From Gammaproteobacteria bacterium (GTDB taxonomy: Bacteria; Pseudomonadota; Gammaproteobacteria; Pseudomonadales; Pseudohongiellaceae): a stretch of 13,550 bases of DNA. The stretch is taken from contig DMJN01000121.1 of the NCBI GenBank assembly GCA_003451715.1, positions 1 to 13,550 of the forward strand. Reading direction: 5' to 3'. Below the pieces are notes generated by a model. The model did no database searches and was not told the origin of the DNA. It worked only from the letters and a program-made list of their open reading frames with translations. How positions within the stretch are numbered: position 1 is the first letter of the stretch; the number at the start of each line of letters is the position of its first letter. This document shows, one piece after another, positions 1 through 8,147 of this stretch. Both the position numbers and the translations under genes were made by a program.

Positions 1-680
1 ATGCTGCCGTCGTAATTGAAAAAGCTGCCGTTATTCTCGGCATCCATATTATCGATCACCTTGAGCATGCCGGATACGCTGGTGCTGGTATCGATGAGGG
101 CATTGGGCCCACCCATGTCCGTCAATACCCAGCCTGGATGTAACACGGCTGCGCTGAATCCGACATTCCCCAGGTCTACAGCAATACTCTTTACTACCGC
201 ATTCAGAGCCGCCTTCGAACTGCGGTACACATAGGAGCCGCCTCCCTTATTGTCATCGATTGAACCCATCTTGGAGGTAATGTAGACAAGCTTTTTCCCA
301 TCACCCTGCCGCAGGTTGTCCATCAGCAATTGGGTAAGAATTACCGGTGCTATGGAGTTGATTTGCAGTACATCAACCCAGTCCCCGGTACTGACATTAC
401 CAAATACAGAATCTCTCGGTCCATAGACGCCGGCATTGTTGATAAAGATATCGATGGGCTGCCCTTGCAAGGCTGCAGGCAGCGCTTCCATGGATGGCTG
501 ACTGGAGACATCGAGCTCAAATAACCTCAGTGCATCATTGCCATTGCTTAAGGCATTTAGCTCCGAGGCTGCTTGCGGATTTCGACAGGCTCCCAATACC
601 CGATCGCCCCGTGCCAGCATCTGCTTTACGAATTCGAGGCCGATCCCCCGATTACACCCAGTAATCAGTACTGTCGCCAT
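1..680 (-). CDS. SDR family oxidoreductase, C-factor-like (C-terminus cut by window edge)
   Basis: NAD(P)-dependent short-chain dehydrogenase/reductase, predicted cytosolic, substrate unknown. Reading the minus strand from ATG at 680-678 gives 226 codons that run off the left edge. The Rossmann glycine motif TGCNRGIG is at residues 7-14, the FINNAG motif at 79-84, the catalytic pair Tyr152-x-x-x-Lys156 sits in SYVYRSSKAALN, with Ser136 or Ser140 as the likely third residue, followed by HPGWVLTDMGG near 181-191. This pattern is typical of the C-factor (CsgA-like) SDR group, usually about 225-240 aa, so only a few residues should be missing. The start is supported by AGGAG at 686-690, five bases upstream. 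It diverges from the receptor gene at 934. Tandem promoter-like repeats lie upstream at 716-825. Family assignment is firm; the reaction is not known. Confidence 0.93.
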   Translation of the reverse strand, partial: MATVLITGCNRGIGLEFVKQMLARGDRVLGACRNPQAASELNALSNGNDALRLFELDVSSQPSMEALPAALQGQPIDIFINNAGVYGPRDSVFGNVSTGDWVDVLQINSIAPVILTQLLMDNLRQGDGKKLVYITSKMGSIDDNKGGGSYVYRSSKAALNAVVKSIAVDLGNVGFSAAVLHPGWVLTDMGGPNALIDTSTSVSGMLKVIDNMDAENNGSFFNYDGS

Positions 681-715
681 TGTGTCTCCTATACCGCGAA
701 AAGAATTGGAGAGTT

Positions 716-744
716 AATCTACCTGCCTAGCGTAATTACGTCAA
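716..744 (-). promoter_or_regulatory. Probable sigma-70-type promoter for the SDR gene (proximal repeat copy)
   Basis: On the minus strand TTGACG (744-739, five of six matches to the -35 consensus) is separated by 17 bp from TAGATT (721-716, four of six matches to the -10 consensus). Transcription would begin near 709, about 30 nt upstream of the SDR ATG and ahead of its AGGAG ribosome site. Seen by eye only. Confidence 0.5.
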
Positions 745-771
745 AGCCAGCTACGACACCGGAAGGGGGTA

Positions 772-798
772 AATCTACCTGCCTGTCGCACACGTCAA
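772..798 (-). promoter_or_regulatory. Second promoter-like copy upstream of the SDR gene
   Basis: The distal repeat unit again holds TTGACG (798-793) and TAGATT (777-772) on the minus strand, but the spacer is 15 bp instead of 17. It is therefore likely weaker, or a relic of the duplication. The conserved bases just upstream, AGCTGnCTTTGACG in both units, could instead be a repeated regulator site. Confidence 0.3.
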
Positions 799-879
799 AG
801 TCAGCTGCGAAACCGGAAGGCGTAACCTTTCTACCCTACGGTGCGTTCAATGAGTGATGCTCAAAAAATGGGCGGGGTT

Positions 880-888
880 TGCTATACT
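880..888 (+). promoter_or_regulatory. Extended -10 promoter for the TonB-dependent receptor
   Basis: TGCTATACT matches an extended -10 element (TG-n-TATACT, with the hexamer at 883-888). No clear -35 hexamer sits 17 bp upstream, which extended -10 promoters tolerate. Transcription would start near 895 and give a leader of about 40 nt before the ATG at 934. It also argues against translation from the GTG at 841, which would lie upstream of the transcript. Confidence 0.5.
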
Positions 889-933
889 GGCCCGTCGCCA
901 GAATCGGGGTGGGAGTTTTCCTTGGAGAGAAGT

Positions 934-3384
934 ATGAAGATCAGCCTGGTTGCTGCGCTAGCAGTGGCCATGACTACGCAAGCGCTGGCCCAGGACGTGG
1001 AAGAGATTGTCGTGGTCGGAGTCGTGCCAGCTGGTGCGAGTCAGGACCTGTACAAGGTGCCCTATCCGGTTCAAACCAGCAATGCCGCGGACCTGGAGAA
1101 CATGCAGGCCGTAAGTGTCGCCGATTTCCTCAAACAGAGTTTCTCCAGCATCTCGCTCAATGATGCGCAAAACAACCCCCTGCAACCTGACCTGCAGTAT
1201 CGTGGCTTTACCGCATCTCCGCTATTGGGCCTCGCCCAGGGAATCGCGGTGTATCAGAATGGTGTACGCATCAATGAGCCCCTCGGTGACGCGGTCAACT
1301 GGGACCTGCTGCCGCAATCCGCCATTGGGAGTATCACTCTAAGCGGCGGCGCCAATCCGCTTTTTGGCCTAAACAGTCTCGGCGGTTCGCTGGCCATAGA
1401 CATGAAGGATGGCTTCAACTTCGACGGATCCAGCATCGAAGTCAGCGCCGGCTCGTTCGGACGCACTACGGCCAATATCGAAATGGGTGGCAACGACGGT
1501 CAATTCGGCTACTACATCAATGTCGAGTCATTTGACGAAGATGGCTGGCGCGATCACTCCGATTCGGATGCCCTCAGTTTTTACGGCAGTGTGGGTTGGC
1601 GCTCTGAATCCACACAGTTGAATTTCAATTACCAATACGGCGATTCAGAGCTGATAGGCTTCGGATCTTCACCCATTGAACTCATCAAGCTGGACCGTGA
1701 AGCAATTTTCACAGGCCCGGATATCACCGAGAATGATATGAACATGGTGAGTATGGATTTTTCCCATCAAGCCACTTCTTCCATCAGCTTCGGCGGCAAT
1801 ATTTTCTACCGGGATAATAAGACCGATTCCTATAACGGTGACGGCTCCGATTTCGCTGTTTGCGAATTTGGCGGTACAGCGATGTTGCTGGATGGCCTGG
1901 AAGATGACGACCTCGACACACTTGGCCTGGATGACGATGACATCTGCGATAGCCAGTATGCCGACCTGGATGAGTTGGAAGATTTTCTGAACCTGACCGC
2001 CGCCCTGTTTGATGAGGATGAATTCGAGCTTCAGGGTTTTACTGGAAACGATTTGTCAGGCACTGGACTCCTTTCCGATGAAGCCATCAACAATCTGAGT
2101 GATCGCAGTCAGGAAAGCACAGGTGCAGATTTCCAATGGACACTCGACGGTAATTATTTCGGCTATAACGGGCAACTGATTCTCGGCAGCGCCTATTTCA
2201 GGGGTAAATCGAAATTCAACTCAGTTGTTGAATTGTCACTCATGGATCCACTTACCAGTCTCACATCCGGCTTGGGCCTGGGCACTTTCATCGATGATGA
2301 AGCAACTATGATAAGCACCGAAACCGAATCGGTAAGCCTGTATGCCATGAGCACACTGGATATTTCTGAAGAAATCGCTGTTACGCTTTCCGCGCGCGCT
2401 AACCGAACCGATGTTGATTTGCATGACAATTCCGGAGAACGCCCCGAGCTTAACGGCAGTCATAGCTTCGAACGAGTCAATCCCGCCATCGGACTGACCT
2501 GGAATATTTCAGACTCCCATAACCTGTATGCCTCCTATAGTGAATCATCGCGTGCGCCGACACCGATCGAGCTCGCCTGCAACGAAGGTGTATTCGATCT
2601 GGCGGTTCAATATGCCGAGGCAGCAGGCGAAGACCCCGATGACGTGGACTTAGAGTGTCGACTGCCAAATGCCTTCCTCGCCGATCCACCATTGGACGAT
2701 GTGGTGGCCAAGAGTTTCGAATTCGGCAGCCGTGGGTTTCTCGGTGATATAGGCTATTCGGTGGGTTTGTTTCATACCACCAACCACGATGACATCTTGT
2801 TCCAGACCACCGGCCGTTCCACCGGGCTGTTTGCCAATGTGGATGAGACGCGACGATCCGGTATGGAGAGCAATCTGTTGGGCCGCTGGCAGAATCTGAA
2901 TTGGAAGATCTCCTACAGCTTCGTCGATACCACATTTGAAGACAGCTTCGACGTGCTAAGTCCTAACCATGATCTCGCCGATGACGAAGGAAAAATCCAC
3001 GTAAGCAGCGGAGATCGCATACCGGGCATTCCCCAGCATCAATTTAAAGTGATTGCCGATTACCAATTGGCCGAGGATTTCAATATTGGGCTGGATGTGG
3101 TGAGTAACTCAGACCAGTACTTCAGAGGCGATGAGTCGAATCAACTTGATGAGATAGATGGCTACACCGTGGTCAATTTAAGAGCGCACTATCAGGTGAC
3201 GGAAGATCTGGAAATCTTCGCCACGGTGCAGAATTTGTTAGATGATGAGTTCGAAACCTTTGGCTTGTTAGGGGAAGAACCAGGTGAAGTGGAGGTACCC
3301 ATCATCGAAGATTTCGAGATACCGCTGTTCCTTGGGGCGGCTCCACCGAGAGCCGGTTTTATTGGTCTACGCTATCGCTTCTAG
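934..3384 (+). CDS. TonB-dependent outer-membrane receptor
   Basis: Outer-membrane beta-barrel receptor, 816 aa, that imports an unknown ligand using TonB energy. Residues 1-19 form a Sec signal peptide ending ALA before QDV. EEIVVVG directly after it resembles the TonB box seen in many proteobacterial receptors. The plug domain follows, with YRGF near 89-92 and GVRINEPLGDAVNWDLLP near 110-127. The barrel runs to the C-terminal GLRYRF with the expected terminal Phe. A Cys-containing segment, IELACNEG ... LECRLPNAFLADPP, is a family hallmark. Residues 320-369 form a strikingly acidic insert (21 Asp/Glu of 50, no Lys/Arg), probably an extracellular loop. The ATG at 934 is chosen because GGAG at 924-927 and the signal peptide fit it; the in-frame GTG at 841 has neither. 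Only 43 nt separate it from the aminotransferase. Ligand cannot be told from sequence. Confidence 0.95.
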   Translation: MKISLVAALAVAMTTQALAQDVEEIVVVGVVPAGASQDLYKVPYPVQTSNAADLENMQAVSVADFLKQSFSSISLNDAQNNPLQPDLQYRGFTASPLLGLAQGIAVYQNGVRINEPLGDAVNWDLLPQSAIGSITLSGGANPLFGLNSLGGSLAIDMKDGFNFDGSSIEVSAGSFGRTTANIEMGGNDGQFGYYINVESFDEDGWRDHSDSDALSFYGSVGWRSESTQLNFNYQYGDSELIGFGSSPIELIKLDREAIFTGPDITENDMNMVSMDFSHQATSSISFGGNIFYRDNKTDSYNGDGSDFAVCEFGGTAMLLDGLEDDDLDTLGLDDDDICDSQYADLDELEDFLNLTAALFDEDEFELQGFTGNDLSGTGLLSDEAINNLSDRSQESTGADFQWTLDGNYFGYNGQLILGSAYFRGKSKFNSVVELSLMDPLTSLTSGLGLGTFIDDEATMISTETESVSLYAMSTLDISEEIAVTLSARANRTDVDLHDNSGERPELNGSHSFERVNPAIGLTWNISDSHNLYASYSESSRAPTPIELACNEGVFDLAVQYAEAAGEDPDDVDLECRLPNAFLADPPLDDVVAKSFEFGSRGFLGDIGYSVGLFHTTNHDDILFQTTGRSTGLFANVDETRRSGMESNLLGRWQNLNWKISYSFVDTTFEDSFDVLSPNHDLADDEGKIHVSSGDRIPGIPQHQFKVIADYQLAEDFNIGLDVVSNSDQYFRGDESNQLDEIDGYTVVNLRAHYQVTEDLEIFATVQNLLDDEFETFGLLGEEPGEVEVPIIEDFEIPLFLGAAPPRAGFIGLRYRF

Positions 3385-3427
3385 GAACCCTCTGAACTAG
3401 TCACTATAAGAAGAAGAAACCAACTCC

Positions 3428-4621
3428 ATGAAACTCGCCAATCAACTGGAAAAACTCGGTACCGAGACCGCCTTTGCGGTTTCCGCGGCAGCCGCTGCCT
3501 GGGGCGCCAAGGGAAACAAGATCTATCCTTTTCACCTCGGTGATATGAACATTCCCACGCCTGGTAATGTTGTCGAAGCCACAAAGAAGGCAATAGCCGA
3601 CGGCTACACCGGTTATTGCCCGGGCGCCGGTATACCGGAGCTCAGGGCGGCAATCGCCAGAGATGTGGGGACAAAACGACAGCTCAATTACAGCGCCGAG
3701 AATGTTTCGATTCAACCCGGCGGAAAACCGGTGATCAGCAAGTTCCTCGCAGTGGTAATGAATCCAGGCGACGAAGTACTCTACCCCAATCCGGGTTATC
3801 CAATCTATGAATCGCAGATCGAATACCAGGGTGGCATCGCCGTTCCCTATGGCTACGTCGAGACTGTTGCTGGATTCGATCTGGATCTGGATGCCATCAA
3901 GTGCAGCATCAATTCAAACACTCGGGCACTGATTTACAACAATTTTCAGAATCCCAATGGAGCCGAATCATCCCGGGATGAGATGGAAGCATTGGCGCGG
4001 CTCGCCATAGAAAATGATCTATGGGTGTTAAGTGACGAAGCCTATTTCGAAATTCAATACAGCGGCACTCCCGAGTCCATTGTCAGCCTGCCCGGCATGC
4101 AGGAGCGGTCCATTATTCTCTATACCTGCTCGAAGCGCTTCGCCATGACAGGCTGGCGGCTCGGCGCAGCCATCGGGCCACAATCGGCCATCGACATGGT
4201 TAGCAAATTCAATACGAACATCGAATCCTGCACGGCTCACTTCATACAGCGGGGCATGGTTGATGCCATCAAAGGCGATTCATCGGGCCCCGATGCCATC
4301 ATCGACGAGCTGCGTCGGCGACGCGATGCGGCTGTCGCCGGTCTTAATGCCATCGACGGCATCTCGATACAGGCACCCAACAGCACATTCTATTTATTCC
4401 CCAACGTCACGCGTATCATGGAACGCAAAGGCTTTACGGATATCAACCAGCTCATGGACGAAGCCCTCACCAGTACTAACGTATCCTTCTGCACCCGCAA
4501 GCATTTCGGCCGACCGCTGGAGAATGAACTAGACCACTATGTGCGATTTGCCTATTCAGGGATCGATGTGGATGATATCAATGAAGGGATGGCTGGGCTG
4601 AAAGCCTACTTTGAGTCTTAG
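3428..4621 (+). CDS. PLP-dependent aminotransferase, class I/II (fold type I)
   Basis: Cytosolic pyridoxal-phosphate enzyme of 397 aa, the usual length for aspartate-aminotransferase-like proteins. The Schiff-base lysine is Lys236 in YTCSKRFAMTGWRLG, followed by phosphate-binding Arg244. Asp203 and Tyr206 in LSDEAY contact the cofactor ring. Asn175 starts NPNG, where most relatives have NPTG. Arg373 in YVRFAYSG is the expected substrate-carboxylate binder. YTGYCPGAGIPELRAAIA at 60-77 is the standard N-terminal block. The N-terminal motif LGDMNIPTP differs from the common GEPDF-type block, so the amino donor and acceptor are uncertain. The upstream ribosome site is a weak AGAAGAAG run. It probably shares a transcript with the TonB receptor. 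Its last 46 bases plus 19 bases of 3' flank recur at 8227-8292. Confidence 0.95.
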   Translation: MKLANQLEKLGTETAFAVSAAAAAWGAKGNKIYPFHLGDMNIPTPGNVVEATKKAIADGYTGYCPGAGIPELRAAIARDVGTKRQLNYSAENVSIQPGGKPVISKFLAVVMNPGDEVLYPNPGYPIYESQIEYQGGIAVPYGYVETVAGFDLDLDAIKCSINSNTRALIYNNFQNPNGAESSRDEMEALARLAIENDLWVLSDEAYFEIQYSGTPESIVSLPGMQERSIILYTCSKRFAMTGWRLGAAIGPQSAIDMVSKFNTNIESCTAHFIQRGMVDAIKGDSSGPDAIIDELRRRRDAAVAGLNAIDGISIQAPNSTFYLFPNVTRIMERKGFTDINQLMDEALTSTNVSFCTRKHFGRPLENELDHYVRFAYSGIDVDDINEGMAGLKAYFES

Positions 4622-4640
4622 CGGGCATGCTATTGAATCA
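4575..4640. repeat. Direct repeat copy 1: aminotransferase 3' end and flank
   Basis: This 66-bp segment covers the final codons and stop of the aminotransferase gene and 19 bp beyond. It matches 8227-8292 with four visible substitutions (at 4580, 4616, 4617 and 4635) and no gaps. Similarity stops abruptly after ATCAG. The two copies bracket about 3.6 kb. Confidence 0.9.
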
Positions 4641-4817
4641 GTCTATACTTCATTGACTATAAGATAGGCCGCCCATACCTGATCTTCAGTTTCGGCCACA
4701 GTCCATCTATCGAGTTAAATCGTGGGATTACAGGCAAAGTCTGCCGCGACTTTATCGTCTGAGAGTCAAAAAAAATGTCAAAGCTGCCAACCAAAATTTA
4801 ATGCTATTTCCAATGCA

Positions 4818-6524
4818 CTAAAGCAGCGCATAGAAAGAAATATTGAAAATAACCGTTGGTTCAGTGGCTATTAATGTAAGTTCCAATGAGTATCTATCCG
4901 TACCTACCTGGAGCACTGGGATACTGAGAACACCACTTGCATAGCTAGTGATGCCTTCCGTCTTGGGATTATCCAACAGCTTGTATGAAGTGAGTTCAAG
5001 TTCAAGAGTTTGGTAATTTGAAAAAGTAAACTCAAGCCAGTAATACGCACCATCAACCACCGCGGCAGGGATTATCAGCACACCTGAATCATAGGCTGAT
5101 GGCGCAGGTCCGCCAAGAAAGACCTGTGCACTACCACTATCTTGACCATTGTTATCATCCCCAGGAGACCCCACAATCAGGTCGTCATAGCCATCGCCGT
5201 TGACATCACCTGCAGCACTGACTGCAGTACCAAATTCATCTCCATTCAGATCGGAAGATAATTCTACATTGCCATTAAAGGTGTACATAAGGTGGCCATC
5301 AATGCCACTAAAAACTCGGGCACTGCCTGAGTCATAACCGTTAGGATCATCGTCGGGGGATCCTACGATAATGTCGTCATAACCATCACCGTTGACGTCT
5401 CCTGCACCGCTGACCGACTTGCCAAACAAATCTACAGGCTCTTCCCATTCATTCTGATCATCAGGAACGTGATAATCACCGCCCTCTAAAGCATACAATA
5501 GACTACCATCGGCTCCACTATAAACTCGGACCATACCAACAATGTCAAAGTTATTGTCTATATAGCCAATGATGCCTACAACCAAATCATCATAACCATC
5601 ATTATTGACATCACCCGCACCGCTTACTGAGCCACCAAAAAATCAGTTCTCGCTATCTTCGCTATAGTCATTGAAGTCATAGAGTACGCTGCCGTCAATA
5701 CCACTGAAAACTGTAGCACTTCCACTGTTATCCTGAAGCAGAATATCATTTGGATTGTCATTGTAGGGAGAGCCCACAATCACATCATCATACCCATCTC
5801 CGTTGACATCACCAGCCCCGCTGACTGATCTTCCAAAGAATTCACTCTTGGTGACGAACATGGATCCCTCCGAATCTAGAGTCTCACCATGAAAGGTATG
5901 GATTACACTGCCATCAAGACCACTATAAACTCGGGCACTGCCTGAAGCGAAACCATTGGTATTCTCTTCAGGAGACCCAACTATAAAATCATCATAACCA
6001 TCTCCATTGACATCCCCTGCACCGCTGACAGAATAGCCAAATTGATCCCGTTCATTTGCACCATATAAGGAATAGAGTAGACTGCCATCGATACCACTAT
6101 ATACCCGGGCGCTACCTGAATAGAGGCCATTAGTGGATACTGTGGGGGCTCCTGCTATCAGATCATCATAACCATCTCCGTTAACGTCGCCCGCCCCGCT
6201 GACAGAGGCGCCAAGACTGTCATCCTGTTCAGTCTCATCCCAAAAGCGATAGAGCAGGCTGCCATCAACACCGCTATAGACCCAAACAGTCCCTTGCGCT
6301 AAACCAGCACCTCCTACAATCACGTCATCATAGCCGTCTGCATTAACATCACCTGCACTGCTAACATCTTTACCTGCATAATCATCCCAAATTGGATCCG
6401 ACTGACTACCGTTGAGGACATAGGCTCGCGTTAGGGAGGTTTATGAATATCCAATGTTAGACACAGACATCCAGCCTGCCAGAAAGATTAGAGTCCTAAT
6501 TAGATTGAGCGCAGTATTATTCAT
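4818..6524 (-). pseudogene. Secreted FG-GAP (integrin-alpha-like) beta-propeller protein gene with two in-frame stop codons
   Basis: A single minus-strand frame runs from ATG at 6524 to TAG at 4818 (569 codons), broken by TAA at 6443-6441 (codon 28) and TGA at 5645-5643 (codon 294). All three pieces share one frame, so nonsense changes rather than frameshifts split it. Codons 1-27 encode a signal peptide with a hydrophobic core (LIFLAG); GGAG at 6533-6530 is a good ribosome site. Seven repeats of the form GAGDVNGDGYDDxIVGSP follow, with calcium-binding DxNxDGxxD loops, about 55-70 aa apart. That equals one seven-bladed propeller. Two C-terminal copies of a YxSGVLxIPxxxV ... LEL module end it. 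The pieces starting at 6323 (GTG) and 5585 (TTG) lack convincing starts, so calling them separate genes would be misleading. Both stops are one C-to-T change from sense codons (CAA, CGA). Alternatives are sequencing error or stop readthrough. Confidence 0.85.
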
Positions 6525-6546
6525 TTTTGCTCCGAGATTTTTGTTG

Positions 6547-6565
6547 GTCTAATTACTAATCAGAC
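6547..6565. promoter_or_regulatory. Imperfect 19-bp palindrome upstream of the FG-GAP gene
   Basis: GTCTAATTACTAATCAGAC reads nearly the same on both strands; only one symmetric base pair and the centre break the symmetry. It lies 22 bp upstream of the ATG at 6524 and just ahead of the ribosome site, where a repressor site or a short leader hairpin would be placed. Operator function is inference. Confidence 0.35.
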
Positions 6566-6844
6566 TAAAACTGAGTGCTTGCTGAGAGCATAGGTTTCGG
6601 TATTTTCTGCATAAAAATTGAACCGATGCTATGAACCGGATCGATGCTATTGAACTTACTAAGTCGACTAATTGATATGTATCAACTAATCGATCCACCA
6701 GACTCAGCAATAAAAACTTTACTATCCATGTCTAATTTTCGCTATAGCAGAAAATTACTCCAGTCGATTTCAGGAAAACCGATGAGCAACCTTCACCAAA
6801 TTCTCTTACTCCATTTGAATTTGTAAGCGCGACAGATATTTTGC

Positions 6845-6919
6845 GATATTTTGGACACCCACAAATTGGAGTCAATAAGAAATAGAGTGAGCTAGATATC
6901 CTTGTGGGTATCCCAAATG
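6845..6919. repeat. Long palindromic element, copy A
   Basis: ATTTTGGACACCCACAA at 6848-6864 can pair with TTGTGGGTATCCCAAAT at 6902-6918, with one G-T and one C-A position, leaving a 37-nt loop. The first 27 bp (6845-6871) are identical to the first 27 bp of copy B at 8148-8174, while the loops differ. GATATTTT is also repeated directly just upstream at 6835-6842. The loop is too long and no T-run follows, so it is not a normal terminator. Likely a small mobile or processed repeat (MITE-like). Confidence 0.75.
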
Positions 6920-7162
6920 TTGTGTCAATTAGCTGAGTAAGCGCAAAGTATCCGTTTAGATTCCAACGCCACAAAAAATTGCATGCAGTTACATACAGTT
7001 ACAAGCAAATCACAGCCAGTAACTCTCTAGCCGCTCCATTGTACGTATACTCAATGTGCAATTCTGAGGCGGCAATCCAAGCACTGCCTCTGTTTTGTCG
7101 ATATACTAATTCATTCAATTTGGCCTTTATATCCAGCGGCTACCATAATTCGGAGGATATGT

Positions 7163-8146
7163 ATGACTACACTTCATCGACAAATTGCGGCATTGATTAC
7201 AGCCTCGGTATTTTCAGCTAGTCCTCTTGTTATTGCACAGCAAGCTGGCTATGAAACTCCCCGCACCGAATACGGGGCGCCCGATTTTCAAGGCATCTGG
7301 ACAAATCGCGCCATTACCCGATTGGAAAGAAGGCCCGGCGTCGAGGGGCTCGTGCTCAGTGAAGAGCGTGCCTATGAACTGGCTCAGGGATCCCTGTGGA
7401 TGAGCCTGGACAGGGACCAACAGAACAACCCCATAACCGATGCCGAGGTGGGAGAGGCGGCGTTCGGAACACGGGGGCATAATGCATTTTGGATCGACGC
7501 TGGATTTGGCATGGGTGTGGTCAAGGGTGAGTATCGTAGCTCCTGGATCACCGACCCCGCCGATGGGCGTATTCCCTACAAAGAAGGTGGCGCTGCACTT
7601 CGCAGAGCCTCCCACTTACCCAAAATTGGCAGTTTCGATGGCCCTGAAACCCGGCCCGTAGGCGAGCGCTGCATAGCCCTGGCTAATGCCATCGGCCCGG
7701 TAATGATGAACGGTATTTACAACAATAATTACCAATTTGTACAAACCAAAGATCATGTCATGTTCAGGGCGGAGATGGGTCATGAGGTACGCATAATTCC
7801 CTTAGCCGACGAACATAATAACGAAGACATGCAGCCATGGTTTGGTGACTCCATAGCCAGGTATGAGGGTGACACGCTGGTTGTTGAGACTATCAAACCC
7901 TATCCACTGCAGGGCTCCTACATCTCTCTGACGGGGAAAGTTACCGAGCGATTCACTCGTTGGTCTGACAATGAGATTTTCTATGAATTTAGAGTGGAAG
8001 ACCCAACTATCTACACCCAACCCTGGGGTGGTGAGTTGTCTTTCTATAAAGAGACGGCCGTGTTTGAATATGCCTGCCACGAGGGCAATTACTCTCTGCC
8101 CGGCATTTTAGCCGGTGCCAGAAGGCAGGAATTAGACGAACAATAG
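7163..8146 (+). CDS. Secreted protein of an uncharacterised family (GAPDFQGIWTN ... YACHEGNY)
   Basis: Predicted exported protein of 327 aa. I recognise the sequence type, seen in Gammaproteobacteria and Acidobacteria, but know of no assigned function. Residues 1-25 form a Sec signal peptide ending VIA before QQA. Mature-protein landmarks are GAPDFQGIWTNR near 33-44, GERCIA near 170-175, YNNNYQFVQTKDHVMF near 189-204, GDTLVVETI near 234-242, TERFTRW near 258-264, and the C-terminal EYACHEGNYSLPGILAGAR. Two Cys could form a disulfide. The start is set by GGAGG at 7152-7156, six bases upstream of ATG. The nearby ATG at 7159 is out of frame. The stop is followed after 1 bp by palindrome B, and palindrome A lies about 245 bp upstream. 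A truncated relative lies at 13205-13396. Confidence 0.88.
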   Translation: MTTLHRQIAALITASVFSASPLVIAQQAGYETPRTEYGAPDFQGIWTNRAITRLERRPGVEGLVLSEERAYELAQGSLWMSLDRDQQNNPITDAEVGEAAFGTRGHNAFWIDAGFGMGVVKGEYRSSWITDPADGRIPYKEGGAALRRASHLPKIGSFDGPETRPVGERCIALANAIGPVMMNGIYNNNYQFVQTKDHVMFRAEMGHEVRIIPLADEHNNEDMQPWFGDSIARYEGDTLVVETIKPYPLQGSYISLTGKVTERFTRWSDNEIFYEFRVEDPTIYTQPWGGELSFYKETAVFEYACHEGNYSLPGILAGARRQELDEQ

Positions 8147-8147
8147 T

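Larger units (their letters stand above)
716..825. repeat. Imperfect tandem repeat, two units of about 54-56 bp
   Basis: Two units lie head to tail in the gap between the divergent SDR and receptor genes. Matching blocks are AATCTACCTGCCT (716-728 and 772-784), ACGTCAAAG (738-746 and 792-800) and CCGGAAGG (759-766 and 813-820), each with a 54-56 bp offset. Each unit carries a promoter-like pair on the minus strand, so this looks like a duplicated promoter or regulator region rather than a coding repeat. Confidence 0.75.
6525..7162. other. AT-rich region of about 640 bp without a convincing gene
   Basis: This gap between the divergent FG-GAP gene and the gene at 7163 is visibly AT-rich; bases 6661-6720 have 20 G+C of 60. 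It holds the 19-bp palindrome at 6547-6565, a short imperfect direct repeat around ACCG(G)ATGCTAT at 6621-6652, palindrome A at 6845-6919, and a promoter-like TATACT at 7046-7051 without a clear -35. Short open frames here (for example 6644-6826) have no ribosome site or recognisable motif. Confidence 0.6.

Noticed and set aside
841..933. Upstream GTG start for the TonB-dependent receptor
   Set aside because: It would bury the signal peptide behind 31 polar residues, lacks a ribosome site and precedes the likely promoter at 880-888.
4622..4817. Rho-independent terminators between the aminotransferase and FG-GAP genes
   Set aside because: A run of eight A (4770-4777) is present, but no stable GC-rich stem lies next to it on either strand; GACT/AGTC arms are only four bases long.
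5643..5645. TGA read as selenocysteine
   Set aside because: The codon occupies a variable linker position just before a blade (other repeats have Glu, Gln or Leu there), which is not a redox site, and no matching recoding hairpin was noticed downstream.
4818..6323. Two separate FG-GAP genes, 4818-5585 and 5643-6323
   Set aside because: Both pieces share one frame with each other and with an upstream signal peptide. Their apparent starts (TTG, GTG) fall in the middle of conserved repeats and have no ribosome sites.
4850..6400. DNA-level tandem repeat or CRISPR-like array
   Set aside because: The recurring GATGGTTATGATGA-type strings are codons of the FG-GAP repeat GDVNGDGYDD with spacing of about 160-215 nt and variable bases. 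They are coding repeats.
6644..6826. Small plus-strand gene of 60 codons just before palindrome A
   Set aside because: It lies in AT-rich sequence, has no ribosome site, and the peptide shows no recognisable motif.
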